Source: Jiangella asiatica (GTDB lineage Bacteria > Actinomycetota > Actinomycetes > Jiangellales > Jiangellaceae). Taken from it: a stretch of 57,673 nucleotides of DNA. Below are positions 34,639-43,128 of this stretch, in pieces. Under the pieces are notes generated by a model. That model saw only the letters and a program-made list of their open reading frames with translations. It was not told the DNA's origin and did not search any database. The stretch lies in the NCBI RefSeq assembly GCF_004349065.1, contig NZ_SMKZ01000044.1, positions 1-57,673 of the forward strand, read 5' to 3'. The position numbers were made by a program, and so were the translations under genes. The number at the start of each line of letters is the position of its first letter. Positions within the stretch are counted from its first letter, which is position 1.

Positions 34639-35733
34639 ATGGGTGCGGAACGGCCGACGCTGGACACCGTGGCGCGCGCCGCCGGGGTCTCGAAGGCGAC
34701 GGTGTCCAAGGTGCTCAACGGCCGCGGCGACGTCGCGCCCGAGACGCGTGTACGGGTCCAGGCCAGCATCGACGCGCTCGGCTACGTTCCCAGCACCGGC
34801 CGGCGGGTTCACGGCACGGCGCCCACCGTCACCGTCCTGTTCGACGCGTTCGTCAACCTCTACTCCGCCCAGGTGCTCTCCGGTGTGGTCACTGCCGGCA
34901 TCGAGCTCGGCGCCGACGTCGTCGTCACCCACCTGCCCGGCGCCGACGGCCCGCAGGCGCTGACGCCGGCATGGTTCCGCGAGCTGGCCGCGAAGGGACA
35001 CCTGGGGCTGATCGTCGTCACCACGGAGGTGCGGCCCGACCAGGTCCGCGCCTGCGCCGACGCCGGCCTCGGGCTGGTCGCCATCGACCCCGTGAGCATC
35101 GACCCCAGCACCACCGACCAGCTGGTCAGCGTCAGCGCCACCAACTGGTCCGGCGGGCTGCAGGCCACCGAGCACCTGCTCTCGCTCGGCCATCGCCGCA
35201 TCGGCTTCGCCGGCGGCCTGCCCGCGTCGCGGCCAGCCCAACAGCGCCTGCACGGTCACCTCGCCGCGCTGAGCAGCCACGGCGTCAAGACCGACGACGA
35301 GCTCATCCTCAAGGTGGGCTTCAGCTACGACGACGGCCGCTCCATGGCCGCCCGCCTCCTCGACCTGCCGAACCCGCCGACCGCCGTGGTCGCCGGGTGC
35401 GACGCGTCCGCCCTCGGCGTCATGCAGGAGGCCCGGCAGCGCGGGCTACGGCTCCCCGAAGACCTCAGCATCATCGGCTTCGACGACACCTACGCCGCCG
35501 AGTGGGCCTCGCCGCAGCTCACCACCGTCCGCCAGCCGATGCGGGAGATGGGCCGGGTCGCGCTGCGCACGCTGCTCGGCCTGGCCCGCGGCCACCGCCC
35601 CGAGACGCACCACTTCGAGCTGGCTACCACCCTCGTCGAGCGCAGCTCCACCGCCGCGCCCCGCCCCGGAGGTGACGCGGTTCATCACCGGTGGCTGGCC
35701 GACCAGCCCCGACCTGACACCGGCGGCCTGTGA
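34639..35733 (+). CDS. LacI-family repressor of the GH3/ABC operon
   Basis: 364 aa: N-terminal LacI helix-turn-helix (TLDTVARAAGVSKATVSKVLNGRGDVAPETRVRV) with the hinge, then a periplasmic-binding-protein-like sugar domain (FAGGLPASRPAQQRLHGHL, IIGFDDTYAAEWASPQLTTVRQP). ATG 34639 is preferred over GTG 34630 because GGAGG (34626-34630) stands eight bases before it. Divergent from the transporter operon, which it likely represses until an inducer oligosaccharide binds. Confidence 0.92.
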   Translation: MGAERPTLDTVARAAGVSKATVSKVLNGRGDVAPETRVRVQASIDALGYVPSTGRRVHGTAPTVTVLFDAFVNLYSAQVLSGVVTAGIELGADVVVTHLPGADGPQALTPAWFRELAAKGHLGLIVVTTEVRPDQVRACADAGLGLVAIDPVSIDPSTTDQLVSVSATNWSGGLQATEHLLSLGHRRIGFAGGLPASRPAQQRLHGHLAALSSHGVKTDDELILKVGFSYDDGRSMAARLLDLPNPPTAVVAGCDASALGVMQEARQRGLRLPEDLSIIGFDDTYAAEWASPQLTTVRQPMREMGRVALRTLLGLARGHRPETHHFELATTLVERSSTAAPRPGGDAVHHRWLADQPRPDTGGL

Positions 35734-35748
35734 CGGCGGGCGGCCGGT

Positions 35749-36477
35749 TCAGACGACGCCGCCGTTGGCGTACAGCGTCTGGCCGTTGACCCAGCGTCCG
35801 GGGCCGGCGAGGAACGACACCACCTCGGCGATGTCGTCGGGCATGCCGAGCCGCTCCATCGGGTTCGCCCGCGCCATCCGGTCGACGGTCTCCTGGTCCT
35901 TGCCGTCGAGGAAGAGCGCGGTGGCCGTCGGGCCGGGCGCGACGGCGTTGACGGTGATGTCGCGGCCGCGCAGCTCCCGGGCCAGGATCATGCTGATCGC
36001 GTCGACGGCGCCCTTGCTGGCGGCGTACGCGGCGTAGGTGGGCAGCGCCAGCCTGGTCACCGAGGTGGACAGGTTGACGATGGCGCCGCCGCCGCGGACC
36101 CGCCGGGCGGCCTGCTGGTCGACGACGAACGTGCCCCGGATGTTGGTGCGGTGCAGCCGATCCAGGTCGGCCAGGTCGAAGTCGGCGACGTTGCCGAGGA
36201 TCATGAGCCCGGCCGAGTTGACCACGACGTCCACGCCGCCGAACTCCGCCTCGACCGTGTCGAACAGTGCGGTGACGGCGGCTTCGTCGGCCACGTCGGC
36301 CTGGACGGCGATGGCGGCGCCGCCTTTGTCGGTTATGGTGCGCACGGTGTCGTCGGCCTCGGCGCGGTTGGTGGCGTAGACGACGGCGACGGCTTGGCCG
36401 TCCGCGGCCAGGCGCTCCGCGATGGCGCGGCCGATGCCGCGGGAGCCGCCGGTGACGATGGCTACGCGTGTGTTCAT
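35749..36477 (-). CDS. SDR-family NAD(P)-dependent oxidoreductase
   Basis: 242-aa classical short-chain dehydrogenase: nucleotide motif TGGSRGIG, NSAG, catalytic Ser in NLSTS and Y-x-x-x-K in YAAYAASKG, C-terminal PMERLGMPDDIAEVVSFLAG. Similar to 3-ketoacyl-ACP reductase-like enzymes of unknown substrate. Divergent from a TetR gene that probably controls it through GTTATCG-type palindromes. Confidence 0.92.
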   Translation of the reverse strand: MNTRVAIVTGGSRGIGRAIAERLAADGQAVAVVYATNRAEADDTVRTITDKGGAAIAVQADVADEAAVTALFDTVEAEFGGVDVVVNSAGLMILGNVADFDLADLDRLHRTNIRGTFVVDQQAARRVRGGGAIVNLSTSVTRLALPTYAAYAASKGAVDAISMILARELRGRDITVNAVAPGPTATALFLDGKDQETVDRMARANPMERLGMPDDIAEVVSFLAGPGRWVNGQTLYANGGVV

Positions 36478-36492
36478 TGGTTCCTCCCAGTT

Positions 36493-36507
36493 GTTATCGA
36501 CGATAAC
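36493..36507. promoter_or_regulatory. TetR operator at SDR promoter
   Basis: GTTATCG-A-CGATAAC is a perfect 7-bp inverted repeat 16 bases upstream of the SDR start codon. Confidence 0.75.
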
Positions 36508-36553
36508 CGTAACGCTTCGCGAGCCAGAATGCAACCGTTGATATCCAATCTCT

Positions 36554-36568
36554 GTTATCATCGATTCC
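36554..36568. promoter_or_regulatory. Degenerate second operator at tetR start
   Basis: GTTATCATCGATTCC matches the SDR-side palindrome at most positions and abuts the tetR ATG, suggesting autoregulation. Confidence 0.55.
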
Positions 36569-37267
36569 ATGCCTGATCGTTCCGAGACGCGGCAGCGGAT
36601 CGTCACCGCCGCGGCCACGCTCCTGACCGAGCAAGGACGCGACGCCGTCACCACCCGCTCGGTCAGCGCCGCGGCCGGCGTGCAGCCGCCCACCATCTAC
36701 CGGCTGTTCGGCGACATGCGGGGGTTGCTCGACGCGGTGGCCGCCGACGGCTTCGAGCGCTACCTGGCGCGCAAGGCCGCGCAGGCGCCGTCGGGCGACC
36801 CGGTCGACGACCTCCGCGCCGGATGGGACCTCCACGTAGCGTTCGGCCTGGAGAACCCTGCGCACTACCAGCTCATGTACGCCGGCCAGACACCGGGCTC
36901 GGCCGGCAAGGCTGTCGCGCAGGCGCACGGGATACTGCTGGGTCTCGTGGGTGCGGTCGCCGCGGCTGGGCGCCTCGCAATGCCCGTCGAGCGGGCCGCC
37001 GCGATGATCCACGCCGCCGGCATGGGCGTCACCCTGAGCCTCATCGGCACCGCGCCGGCCGACCGCGACCCGCGGCTGTCGGCCCTCACCCGCGAGGCGG
37101 TCATCGCCGCCGTCACCGACGCCGACGACGACCGTGCGCCGGACGACGGTGAACCGGCGCGGCGAGCCGTTGCCCTGGGTGCCGTCCTCGACGCGAGCCC
37201 GGTTCGGCTCAGCACGGGGGAGCGGGCGCTGTTGGACGAGCTCCTGGAGCGGCTCGCGGGCGCCTGA
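36569..37267 (+). CDS. TetR-family regulator
   Basis: 232 aa: TetR DNA-binding domain (DAVTTRSVSAAAGVQPPTIYRLFGDMRGLLDAV, about 26-60) and a C-terminal domain of the TetR_C_33-like kind (FGLENPAHYQLMYAGQTPG). Divergent from the SDR gene with shared palindromes. It likely represses the SDR gene in response to its substrate. Confidence 0.9.
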   Translation: MPDRSETRQRIVTAAATLLTEQGRDAVTTRSVSAAAGVQPPTIYRLFGDMRGLLDAVAADGFERYLARKAAQAPSGDPVDDLRAGWDLHVAFGLENPAHYQLMYAGQTPGSAGKAVAQAHGILLGLVGAVAAAGRLAMPVERAAAMIHAAGMGVTLSLIGTAPADRDPRLSALTREAVIAAVTDADDDRAPDDGEPARRAVALGAVLDASPVRLSTGERALLDELLERLAGA

Positions 37268-37354
37268 CCACTGGTGCTGCCCGGATGTGGGCCTGGGAGC
37301 GGTCCGCCGCGGTCGCTATGCTGAGGCGTCCTCGACGACCCGGATGACCTCGAG

Positions 37355-38725
37355 ATGCCCCTGACTCCCGACCTGCCGGCCGGCCGCGTGCCGGCTCGCC
37401 CTGGCCTCGCCGAGCGGCTACGTTCCGCCGTCGGCGGCACGCTCGCCGCTGCCGCCGTCGACGTCTTCGCGGTTCTGCTGCGCGCGGTCCAGCTGCTGGG
37501 CTGGCACTGGCCGGTGCTGCTGGCGGTGCTGCTCGCCGGCGAGGCCGGACGGTACGCGGCGCTGTGGGCGGCCGTCGAGCTCAGCGACGTCAACGGGACG
37601 CTCGGCGTCCTGGTCCTCGTGCTGGGGCCGCTGTCGGCGGTCGCGGCACTGATCATCGCGCTGCACACGCTGCGCGACTCGCTGCCGTCGCTTCGTGCGA
37701 TGACCGGCGACGACGGCGGCGGCTCGCGGCCGCGCGTGCTCAACGTCCTCGGCAGCGTCATGGTGCCGTTCCTGGCCATCTACGCCTCGTACGGGTTCCT
37801 GGACGAGGACGTGTTCCGGTTCATCAACGCCGCCGTCACCGACGAGCTGTTCGACGTCGACGTGCTGCTCGGCACTGACGGGATCGACGTCAACCGGACG
37901 GCTCTGGCCACCGGCTGGATGGCGATGGTCGTGGTCGCGATCGCGCTGGTGCTCCGTTACGGCCTGGGCATCCTCGGCCAGCGGCGAAACATCCGCGGGC
38001 TGGCCTGGGTCGCGGCCTACGTCGAGGTGGTCTGGCTGGTCACGCTGGCGCGTGTCCTGGCCACGCACCAGGAGGCCGCCCTCAACTGGGTCCAGGACCG
38101 CGCGGCGCTGCAGGCCGTCGCGGACTTCTGGAAGTCCGCCGTGTCGTTCGCCGGCCCGGTGGGGCAGGCCGTCGACACCGCCAGCCGCTGGCTGTTTGAG
38201 CTGCTCGCCTCGGCCGACGCGCTGCTGGTGATCCCGGTGGCGTGGCTGACCGTCGGCGCCGTCGTCTACGGGCAGCAGCTGCGCGAGCCGGCGCGCCGGC
38301 CCCCGTCGCACCGGCGGGTGCGCGGCAACGCCATCAGCGCGCGCATCGGCGGGCACCGGCTGGCCGGCTCGCGGCTGGCGGAGTCGCAGCACGTCCGCGA
38401 GGTCGGCAACCAGCTGACCGGCGGCCTCGGCGACCGCTTCGGTGCGTTGGCGAAGGCGCTGCGCCGGCTGGCCGTGGCGGGCCTGGCGCCCATGCTGCTG
38501 TTCGCGCTGGCGTTCGTCATCGCGCAGCGGCTGGAGAACGCGGTCGACCTGGCCTGGCGCGAGCTGCTCGGGCCGATGCCGCTCAGCACGTACCTCGCCT
38601 TCGCGCCGCACACCGGGATGATCTCGCACGTCATCGGCACCACCGCCGTCGTGTGCCTGCTCGGCGCCGCCATCGACCGGGTGCTCGACCGTGGTCGCCA
38701 GGCGGCCGGCGTCACGACGCGCTGA
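37355..38725 (+). CDS. Polytopic membrane protein of unknown function
   Basis: 456 aa with about eight membrane helices in two halves split by a cytoplasmic loop (PARRPPSHRRVRGNAISARIGGHRLAGSRLAESQHVREVGNQ, about 310-355). I recognise no named family. Its 3' end overlaps by 14 bases the last of three convergent membrane-anchored genes; these four may form one conserved actinobacterial locus. No catalytic motif is visible. Confidence 0.75.
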   Translation: MPLTPDLPAGRVPARPGLAERLRSAVGGTLAAAAVDVFAVLLRAVQLLGWHWPVLLAVLLAGEAGRYAALWAAVELSDVNGTLGVLVLVLGPLSAVAALIIALHTLRDSLPSLRAMTGDDGGGSRPRVLNVLGSVMVPFLAIYASYGFLDEDVFRFINAAVTDELFDVDVLLGTDGIDVNRTALATGWMAMVVVAIALVLRYGLGILGQRRNIRGLAWVAAYVEVVWLVTLARVLATHQEAALNWVQDRAALQAVADFWKSAVSFAGPVGQAVDTASRWLFELLASADALLVIPVAWLTVGAVVYGQQLREPARRPPSHRRVRGNAISARIGGHRLAGSRLAESQHVREVGNQLTGGLGDRFGALAKALRRLAVAGLAPMLLFALAFVIAQRLENAVDLAWRELLGPMPLSTYLAFAPHTGMISHVIGTTAVVCLLGAAIDRVLDRGRQAAGVTTR

Positions 38726-39320
38726 ACAGGATGCCCCGCGGCGGGCCCCAGGTCAGCAGCACCTCGGTGACCTCGACGCCGTCCGGCAGCAACACGACCG
38801 GGCTGACCTGCCACTCGTCCGGCCGGCGCGGGCCGGTGTCGGTTTCGAGCCCTTCGATCAGGTCGAGCTCCGGGCCGCGGGCATCCGGCGGCACGCACGG
38901 CGACGTCGCCTGGCTGATCGACGGCGACGTGGACTCGTAGGCGTACTCGGTGCCCTCGGCATCACGCACCCGCAGCTCACAACCGGTCAGCGGGACGTCG
39001 GGCTCGGCCGCCAGCTCGAGGTCGACGGCGACCGCGTGGACGCCGTCGGGCAGGGTCAGCTCGTCCTCCGCGCCGAACGGCACCTCGGCCGGGCGCAGCC
39101 CGGTCAGCCGGGCCCGGACGGCGAACGGCACGTCCCCGCCGCGGTCGTACTGGCTGCCCTCGAACGCGACCCACTCGCCGGCGTCGGCATGGACCAGGTC
39201 GCGCGGGCGCTCCAGCCACCAATGGTCCTCGACGCGGTACGAGGCGGCCGCGAGCGCGGCGGCCACCGACACCGGGAGCGCGACCAGACCCCAGCGGTTG
39301 CGCCGCCACCACCCGGTCAC
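38712..39320 (-). CDS. Membrane-anchored protein of unknown function (gene 3 of 3)
   Basis: 202 aa: short basic cytoplasmic start (TGWWRRNRWG), one membrane helix (LVALPVSVAAALAAASY), then an extracytoplasmic beta-rich domain with two or three Cys (GCELRVRD, SPCVPPD). The GTG start overlaps the preceding stop (GTGA). It belongs to a three-gene unit in which all members share the layout of short N-terminus, one helix and outer beta domain. Confidence 0.7.
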   Translation of the reverse strand: MTGWWRRNRWGLVALPVSVAAALAAASYRVEDHWWLERPRDLVHADAGEWVAFEGSQYDRGGDVPFAVRARLTGLRPAEVPFGAEDELTLPDGVHAVAVDLELAAEPDVPLTGCELRVRDAEGTEYAYESTSPSISQATSPCVPPDARGPELDLIEGLETDTGPRRPDEWQVSPVVLLPDGVEVTEVLLTWGPPRGILFSAS

Positions 39321-39967
39321 GACGCGGCCTCCGGCCGGTCGGCGGGGTCGCCGGCGGCGGCGTCGACGGGCTCGTCGACGGGCAGCTCGTCCTCGACGGC
39401 GGCCCACGCCTGCGCGTCGGCGGCGGTGAGCCCGAGGTCGACGACGGCGACGTCGTCGTGGCGGTGGTCCTCGTCGTTGGACGGCAGCGCCACCACGAGC
39501 TCGGCGCCGGCGACGGCGTCGGCCGGCAGCTCGACGGCCGCGGTCATCCGGCGCGGGATGCCGGGCTGTGCGTTGCCGCCGGAGGTGAACGGGTTGCGCT
39601 CGACGCTGGTATCGAAGACGCGCCCGCTGGTGTCGCGGACGGCCACATACGCGATCGCCCGCGGCTCGACGGCCGCGGTGAACGTGATCGGCACCACCAG
39701 GTAGACGCCGCTGGTGACGCGGACCTGGCCGTCGGCGCTGATGCGGGTGGAGCCCTCGACCGCGCCGACCTCGACGGTGCCCCAGCGCAGCTCCAGCGGC
39801 TCACCGACCCCGCCGTGCCGCTCGAACGCGCGCGCGGCGTCCTGCTCGGCGGGCATCAGGTCCTGGACGGCACGGCCGGTCGCCAGCGCGGCGATCAGCA
39901 GCACGGCCGCGGCGGTCTGGCGGGTCAGCGGGCGGCGGGTCGTGGCGCTGCGGCGGCGCGCGGTCAC
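39317..39967 (-). CDS. Membrane-anchored protein of unknown function (gene 2 of 3)
   Basis: 216 aa: basic N-terminus (TARRRSATTRRPLTR), one membrane helix (QTAAAVLLIAALATGRAV), an outer domain with alternating beta pattern (VRVTSGVYLVVPITFTAAVEPRAIAYVAVRD) like the DUF4352/telomeric-repeat beta-sandwich type, and an acidic Pro/Ala tail. GTG start overlaps the previous stop. Function unknown. Confidence 0.7.
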   Translation of the reverse strand: MTARRRSATTRRPLTRQTAAAVLLIAALATGRAVQDLMPAEQDAARAFERHGGVGEPLELRWGTVEVGAVEGSTRISADGQVRVTSGVYLVVPITFTAAVEPRAIAYVAVRDTSGRVFDTSVERNPFTSGGNAQPGIPRRMTAAVELPADAVAGAELVVALPSNDEDHRHDDVAVVDLGLTAADAQAWAAVEDELPVDEPVDAAAGDPADRPEAAS

Positions 39968-40638
39968 GAGTCACCGTCGTCGGCGGCGTCGGTCTCGGCT
40001 TCCGGCTCCGTGACTTCGAGGTCGCCGGCCACCCGCGGCAGCGGGTCGAGCCATTCCTGGGACCGGTCGATCGAGCTCTCGCGCATGGTGTGTCCGACCA
40101 ACACCAGCCGCGCCGTCGTCGGCACCTCGGCCGCGCCGTCCTGCTCCCACACGAACGCCACCTCGTACTCCAGCCCCGGCTGGATCGCGTCGAGCCGCGA
40201 CCCGTCCGCCATGACGTAGGCGTCCGCGGCCGGCACCGGCTCACCGTCGTCCGGTTGTTCGCCGAACACGTCCGCGCGCACGCCGGTCACGCCGTCGAGC
40301 GTCACGCTCTCGGTCAGCATCGCGCCATGCTGCGTCTTCGGCCCGTTCGCCGACACGGTGGCGACCAGCGCCAGGACGCGGGTGTCGTCGTCGCTCTCGG
40401 AGACGCCCGGCAGCTCGTCGACCACCCGCAGGCGTCGCACCGTCACGTCGAACGGTCCGAGGTCGACGCTCTCGTCGACCACCAGCGGCTGGAGCTCGGC
40501 CGTCTTCTCCTGTGGGTCGAAGCCGCCGGCGACCAGGATGGCCAGCACGGACGCACCGGCAACGCTGCTCAACACCGTCGGCTGCCGGCGTGCGGCCCCC
40601 CGGGCCAGGCGTCGCAGACGACCACCTGCCTCGGCCAT
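39964..40638 (-). CDS. Membrane-anchored protein of unknown function (gene 1 of 3)
   Basis: 224 aa from the ATG at 40638. Basic start, one helix (TVLSSVAGASVLAILVAGGF), then an outer beta domain (DLGPFDVTVRRLRVVDELPG, RVLALVATVSANGP) and an acidic C-terminus. First of three genes joined by GTGA overlaps. The shared architecture suggests subunits of one envelope complex with the polytopic protein encoded opposite, but this is inference. Confidence 0.65.
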   Translation of the reverse strand: MAEAGGRLRRLARGAARRQPTVLSSVAGASVLAILVAGGFDPQEKTAELQPLVVDESVDLGPFDVTVRRLRVVDELPGVSESDDDTRVLALVATVSANGPKTQHGAMLTESVTLDGVTGVRADVFGEQPDDGEPVPAADAYVMADGSRLDAIQPGLEYEVAFVWEQDGAAEVPTTARLVLVGHTMRESSIDRSQEWLDPLPRVAGDLEVTEPEAETDAADDGDS

Positions 40639-40677
40639 CACGGCACCAGAGTGTAAAGGCAAGTCCGACGAACCGCC

Positions 40678-41410
40678 TCAGGACGACCTGGTCCACGTGG
40701 CACGCCGGCCGACGCCATTGGCCTCCACTTCCCCGGTCGTCTTCAGCGAGTCCAGCGCGAGGCGGATGGTCTGGTCGCTGATGCCGGGCAAGGCGGCGCG
40801 GACGTCAGCGATGCGGAAGGTCGGCGGCGCGTGGTTGCGAAGGTAGTCGCGGACGCGCTCCTGCTTCGTCCCGCCCGATCGCGCGCGGCCGTTGCCGTCG
40901 AGGAACGGGTGGATCGTGAGCAGGTGGAGCGCGAAGAGCCCGACGACGATGACGGGGTGATGCTGCGCGGCCTGCTGTGGACCGCGTATCCGGCGATGAG
41001 CTCGTCGACGTAGTAAGGCGTCCGCGCCGCCGGTGCCGGAGTGAACCGTTGGTCCTCGTGCCGTCGGGCAGCCTGTCGACCACCAGGTTGTCCGCCTGTT
41101 CGAACTGCCCTCCGGAGGCTTCGGTGAAGGCGAACAGGAGCCGATGGAGGTGGAGCAGGAAGCCGACGTTCAACGGGCGCCATTGGTCCTGGTAGAGATA
41201 GTCCAGCGCGGCGCGGCAACCGGCGAGCTCCTGCTCGCTGCGGGTACGCAGATCGCCGGCGCGACCGGCAACGATCGCCGCCGCACGTGCACGGTTCTCG
41301 ACGACCACGCCCGCGATGGCCGAGGACGCCTCGATGCTCGCTACCCGAGCGCGATCGGCAAGGCTCGTGAGCAGCCGCGGGAGCGGGACGCTGGCCGCTC
41401 TCGCGGACAT
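40678..41410 (-). pseudogene. Fic-family protein, decayed (two frameshifts and internal deletion)
   Basis: Three frames together give a Fic protein. Frame 1: SIEASSAIAGVVVENRARA to NLVVDRLPDGTRT. Frame 2 (from about 41050): RFTPAPAARTPYYVDELIAGY. Frame 3 (from about 40990): HHPVIVVGLFALHLL and the active-site motif HPFLDGNGR. The sequence then jumps to KQERVRDYLRNH and a C-terminal winged helix ending at 40678; the roughly 100-plus residues normally between these are missing. Two frame changes plus a deletion argue for a real pseudogene. Intact relatives AMPylate proteins. Confidence 0.8.
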
Positions 41411-41447
41411 GTGAAGGTGACAGAGTTCCGGAACAGAGAGGGACAGC

Positions 41448-42011
41448 GTGGCGATCTTGACGAGAGCACGCGGCCAGTCCGACTACCTCCTCGCTTCGCG
41501 CCGGCAGCGGTTCGAGGCCATGTTCACCTCACACTCGTCCGCGGTGCTCGCCTATGCGCTGCGGCGGGTCGAGGTGGCCGAGGACGCCGCCGACATCATC
41601 GCCGAGACGTTCCTGGTGGCGTGGCGGCGCATCGACGACGTGCCGGCCGGTGACGAGGCGCGGCTGTGGTTGTTCGGCGTGGCCCGGCGGGTCTGTGCCA
41701 ACCACAGCCGCGGCGGGCACCGGCGCACCGTGCTCGCCGACCGGTTGCGCGGGCACCTAGCCACCCAGGTCCAGGAGACCGAGATCGAGGTCGAGGTCGA
41801 CGACGACGTCGCCCGGGTGCGCGAGGCGATGCGGCGGCTCGACGACGGAGACCGCGAGCTGCTGGAGATGACCAGCTGGGAAGGGCTGACGCCGAGCGAG
41901 CTGGGCGCGGTGCTGGCCGTTCCGGCGTCGACCGTGCGCAGCAGGCTGCAACGGGCGCGGGCGCGGTTCAGGACGCAGCTGGAGATCGTGACGAAGGAGG
42001 AGCAGTCGTGA
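41448..42011 (+). CDS. ECF-type RNA polymerase sigma factor
   Basis: 187 aa: region 2 (YALRRVEVAEDAADIIAETFLVAWRRIDDVP) and region 4 (LTPSELGAVLAVPASTVRSRLQRARARF). The GTG start has GAGAGGGA upstream. The next gene overlaps the stop (GTGA) and encodes a single-pass membrane protein, the normal place of an anti-sigma or sensor partner. Likely controls an envelope response; target promoters unknown. Confidence 0.92.
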   Translation: MAILTRARGQSDYLLASRRQRFEAMFTSHSSAVLAYALRRVEVAEDAADIIAETFLVAWRRIDDVPAGDEARLWLFGVARRVCANHSRGGHRRTVLADRLRGHLATQVQETEIEVEVDDDVARVREAMRRLDDGDRELLEMTSWEGLTPSELGAVLAVPASTVRSRLQRARARFRTQLEIVTKEEQS

Positions 42012-43099
42012 ACGACTCGATGGACGCGCAGGTGCGGCGCACCGCCCGGATGAGCGACGAGCGGATCGCGGCGCTGGTCGGCAGCACCGCCGAGGCCGAC
42101 CTGATGGGTCGGATCCTCGCCACGTCACCGGCGAACGTGCGGGAGCTGGTCGACGAGCCCGGGCTCGCCCCGGCCCCGTCGTCCGGACGGGGGCGGCTGC
42201 GGCCCACCCGTCGCCGGCTGGTGTCATTGGCGGTCGCCGCGTCGGTGGGAGCGGCCGCACTGTTCACCGTCCAGGCCGTCCAGCAGGACGAGGGCGGCCA
42301 GGTCTGGGCGGCGTACGCGGTCGAGGTGGCCGAGGGAGCCCCCCGGCTGCTCGTCGACGACGAGGACTGGTCGGTGGAGTACGCCAACGAGTTCGAGCCC
42401 GATCGCGGCAGCATGGACTTCACCGACGGCACCCACGAGCTCTGGGTGACGTGGAGCTCGACCTGGGACCTGGAGTTGATCCTGAACGACCGCCGCGACG
42501 TCGCCGTGGACGAGGAGACGGTCACCGTCGCTGGGCAGGAGGGGACCCTCCTCACCTACCCCGACGACGAGTACGCCGTCATCTGGCAACACGGGGACAA
42601 CGTCGTGGAGGCCCTGACGCTGGGCGGTGTCGAGGAGTCCACCTACCGTGACCTGATCGCGTCGATCCACACCGTGGACGTCGACACCTGGCTCTCGGCC
42701 CTGCCGCAGGACGTCGTCCGGCCCGCCGACACCCAGGCCGTCCTGGCCGAGCTGCTGGCCGACATCCCGTTGCCGGACGGGTATGAGATCACGCCGCCGG
42801 CGGGGGCGGTGACCAGGCACCAGCTGGTGCACAACGTGGAGCGCGAGGCGGTCTGCGCATGGGTCACCGAGTGGGTCCGGGCGGCCGACGCCGGCGACCA
42901 GGCCGCCGTCGACGTCGCGGCCACCGCCTTGGGCGGTGCGCGCGACTGGGCCGTTCAGGACGAGGTCGAGCACCGTGACGAGGAGTTCTGGGCGAACATC
43001 GACTCGATCGTCGACGACGGCGTGCTGCCCGGCGGGCGCGAGCTCGTGATCTCCGGCGACACCGAGGTCGAGGGCTGGCAGGTCGTCTTCTGCGTCTGA
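42008..43099 (+). CDS. Single-pass membrane partner of the ECF sigma factor (putative anti-sigma/sensor)
   Basis: 363 aa. Cytoplasmic part (1-60, with RMSDERIAALVGSTAEADLMGRIL), one helix (LVSLAVAASVGAAALFTVQAV, about 76-96), and a 260-residue outer domain (AYAVEVAEGAPRLLVDDEDWSVEYANEF...). The layout resembles the CU044_5270-type proteins paired with sigma factors in actinomycetes. No zinc-binding anti-sigma HxxxCxxC motif is present, so its mode of sigma control would differ. Confidence 0.75.
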   Translation: MNDSMDAQVRRTARMSDERIAALVGSTAEADLMGRILATSPANVRELVDEPGLAPAPSSGRGRLRPTRRRLVSLAVAASVGAAALFTVQAVQQDEGGQVWAAYAVEVAEGAPRLLVDDEDWSVEYANEFEPDRGSMDFTDGTHELWVTWSSTWDLELILNDRRDVAVDEETVTVAGQEGTLLTYPDDEYAVIWQHGDNVVEALTLGGVEESTYRDLIASIHTVDVDTWLSALPQDVVRPADTQAVLAELLADIPLPDGYEITPPAGAVTRHQLVHNVEREAVCAWVTEWVRAADAGDQAAVDVAATALGGARDWAVQDEVEHRDEEFWANIDSIVDDGVLPGGRELVISGDTEVEGWQVVFCV

Positions 43100-43102
43100 C
43101 CA

Positions 43103-43128
43103 TGACCACGTTGGTGAGCGCGTGGTCA
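43103..43128. terminator. Bidirectional hairpin between convergent genes
   Basis: TGACCACG and CGTGGTCA pair perfectly around a ten-base loop, directly between the sigma-partner stop and overlapping the stop of the convergent LLM gene. Confidence 0.65.
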
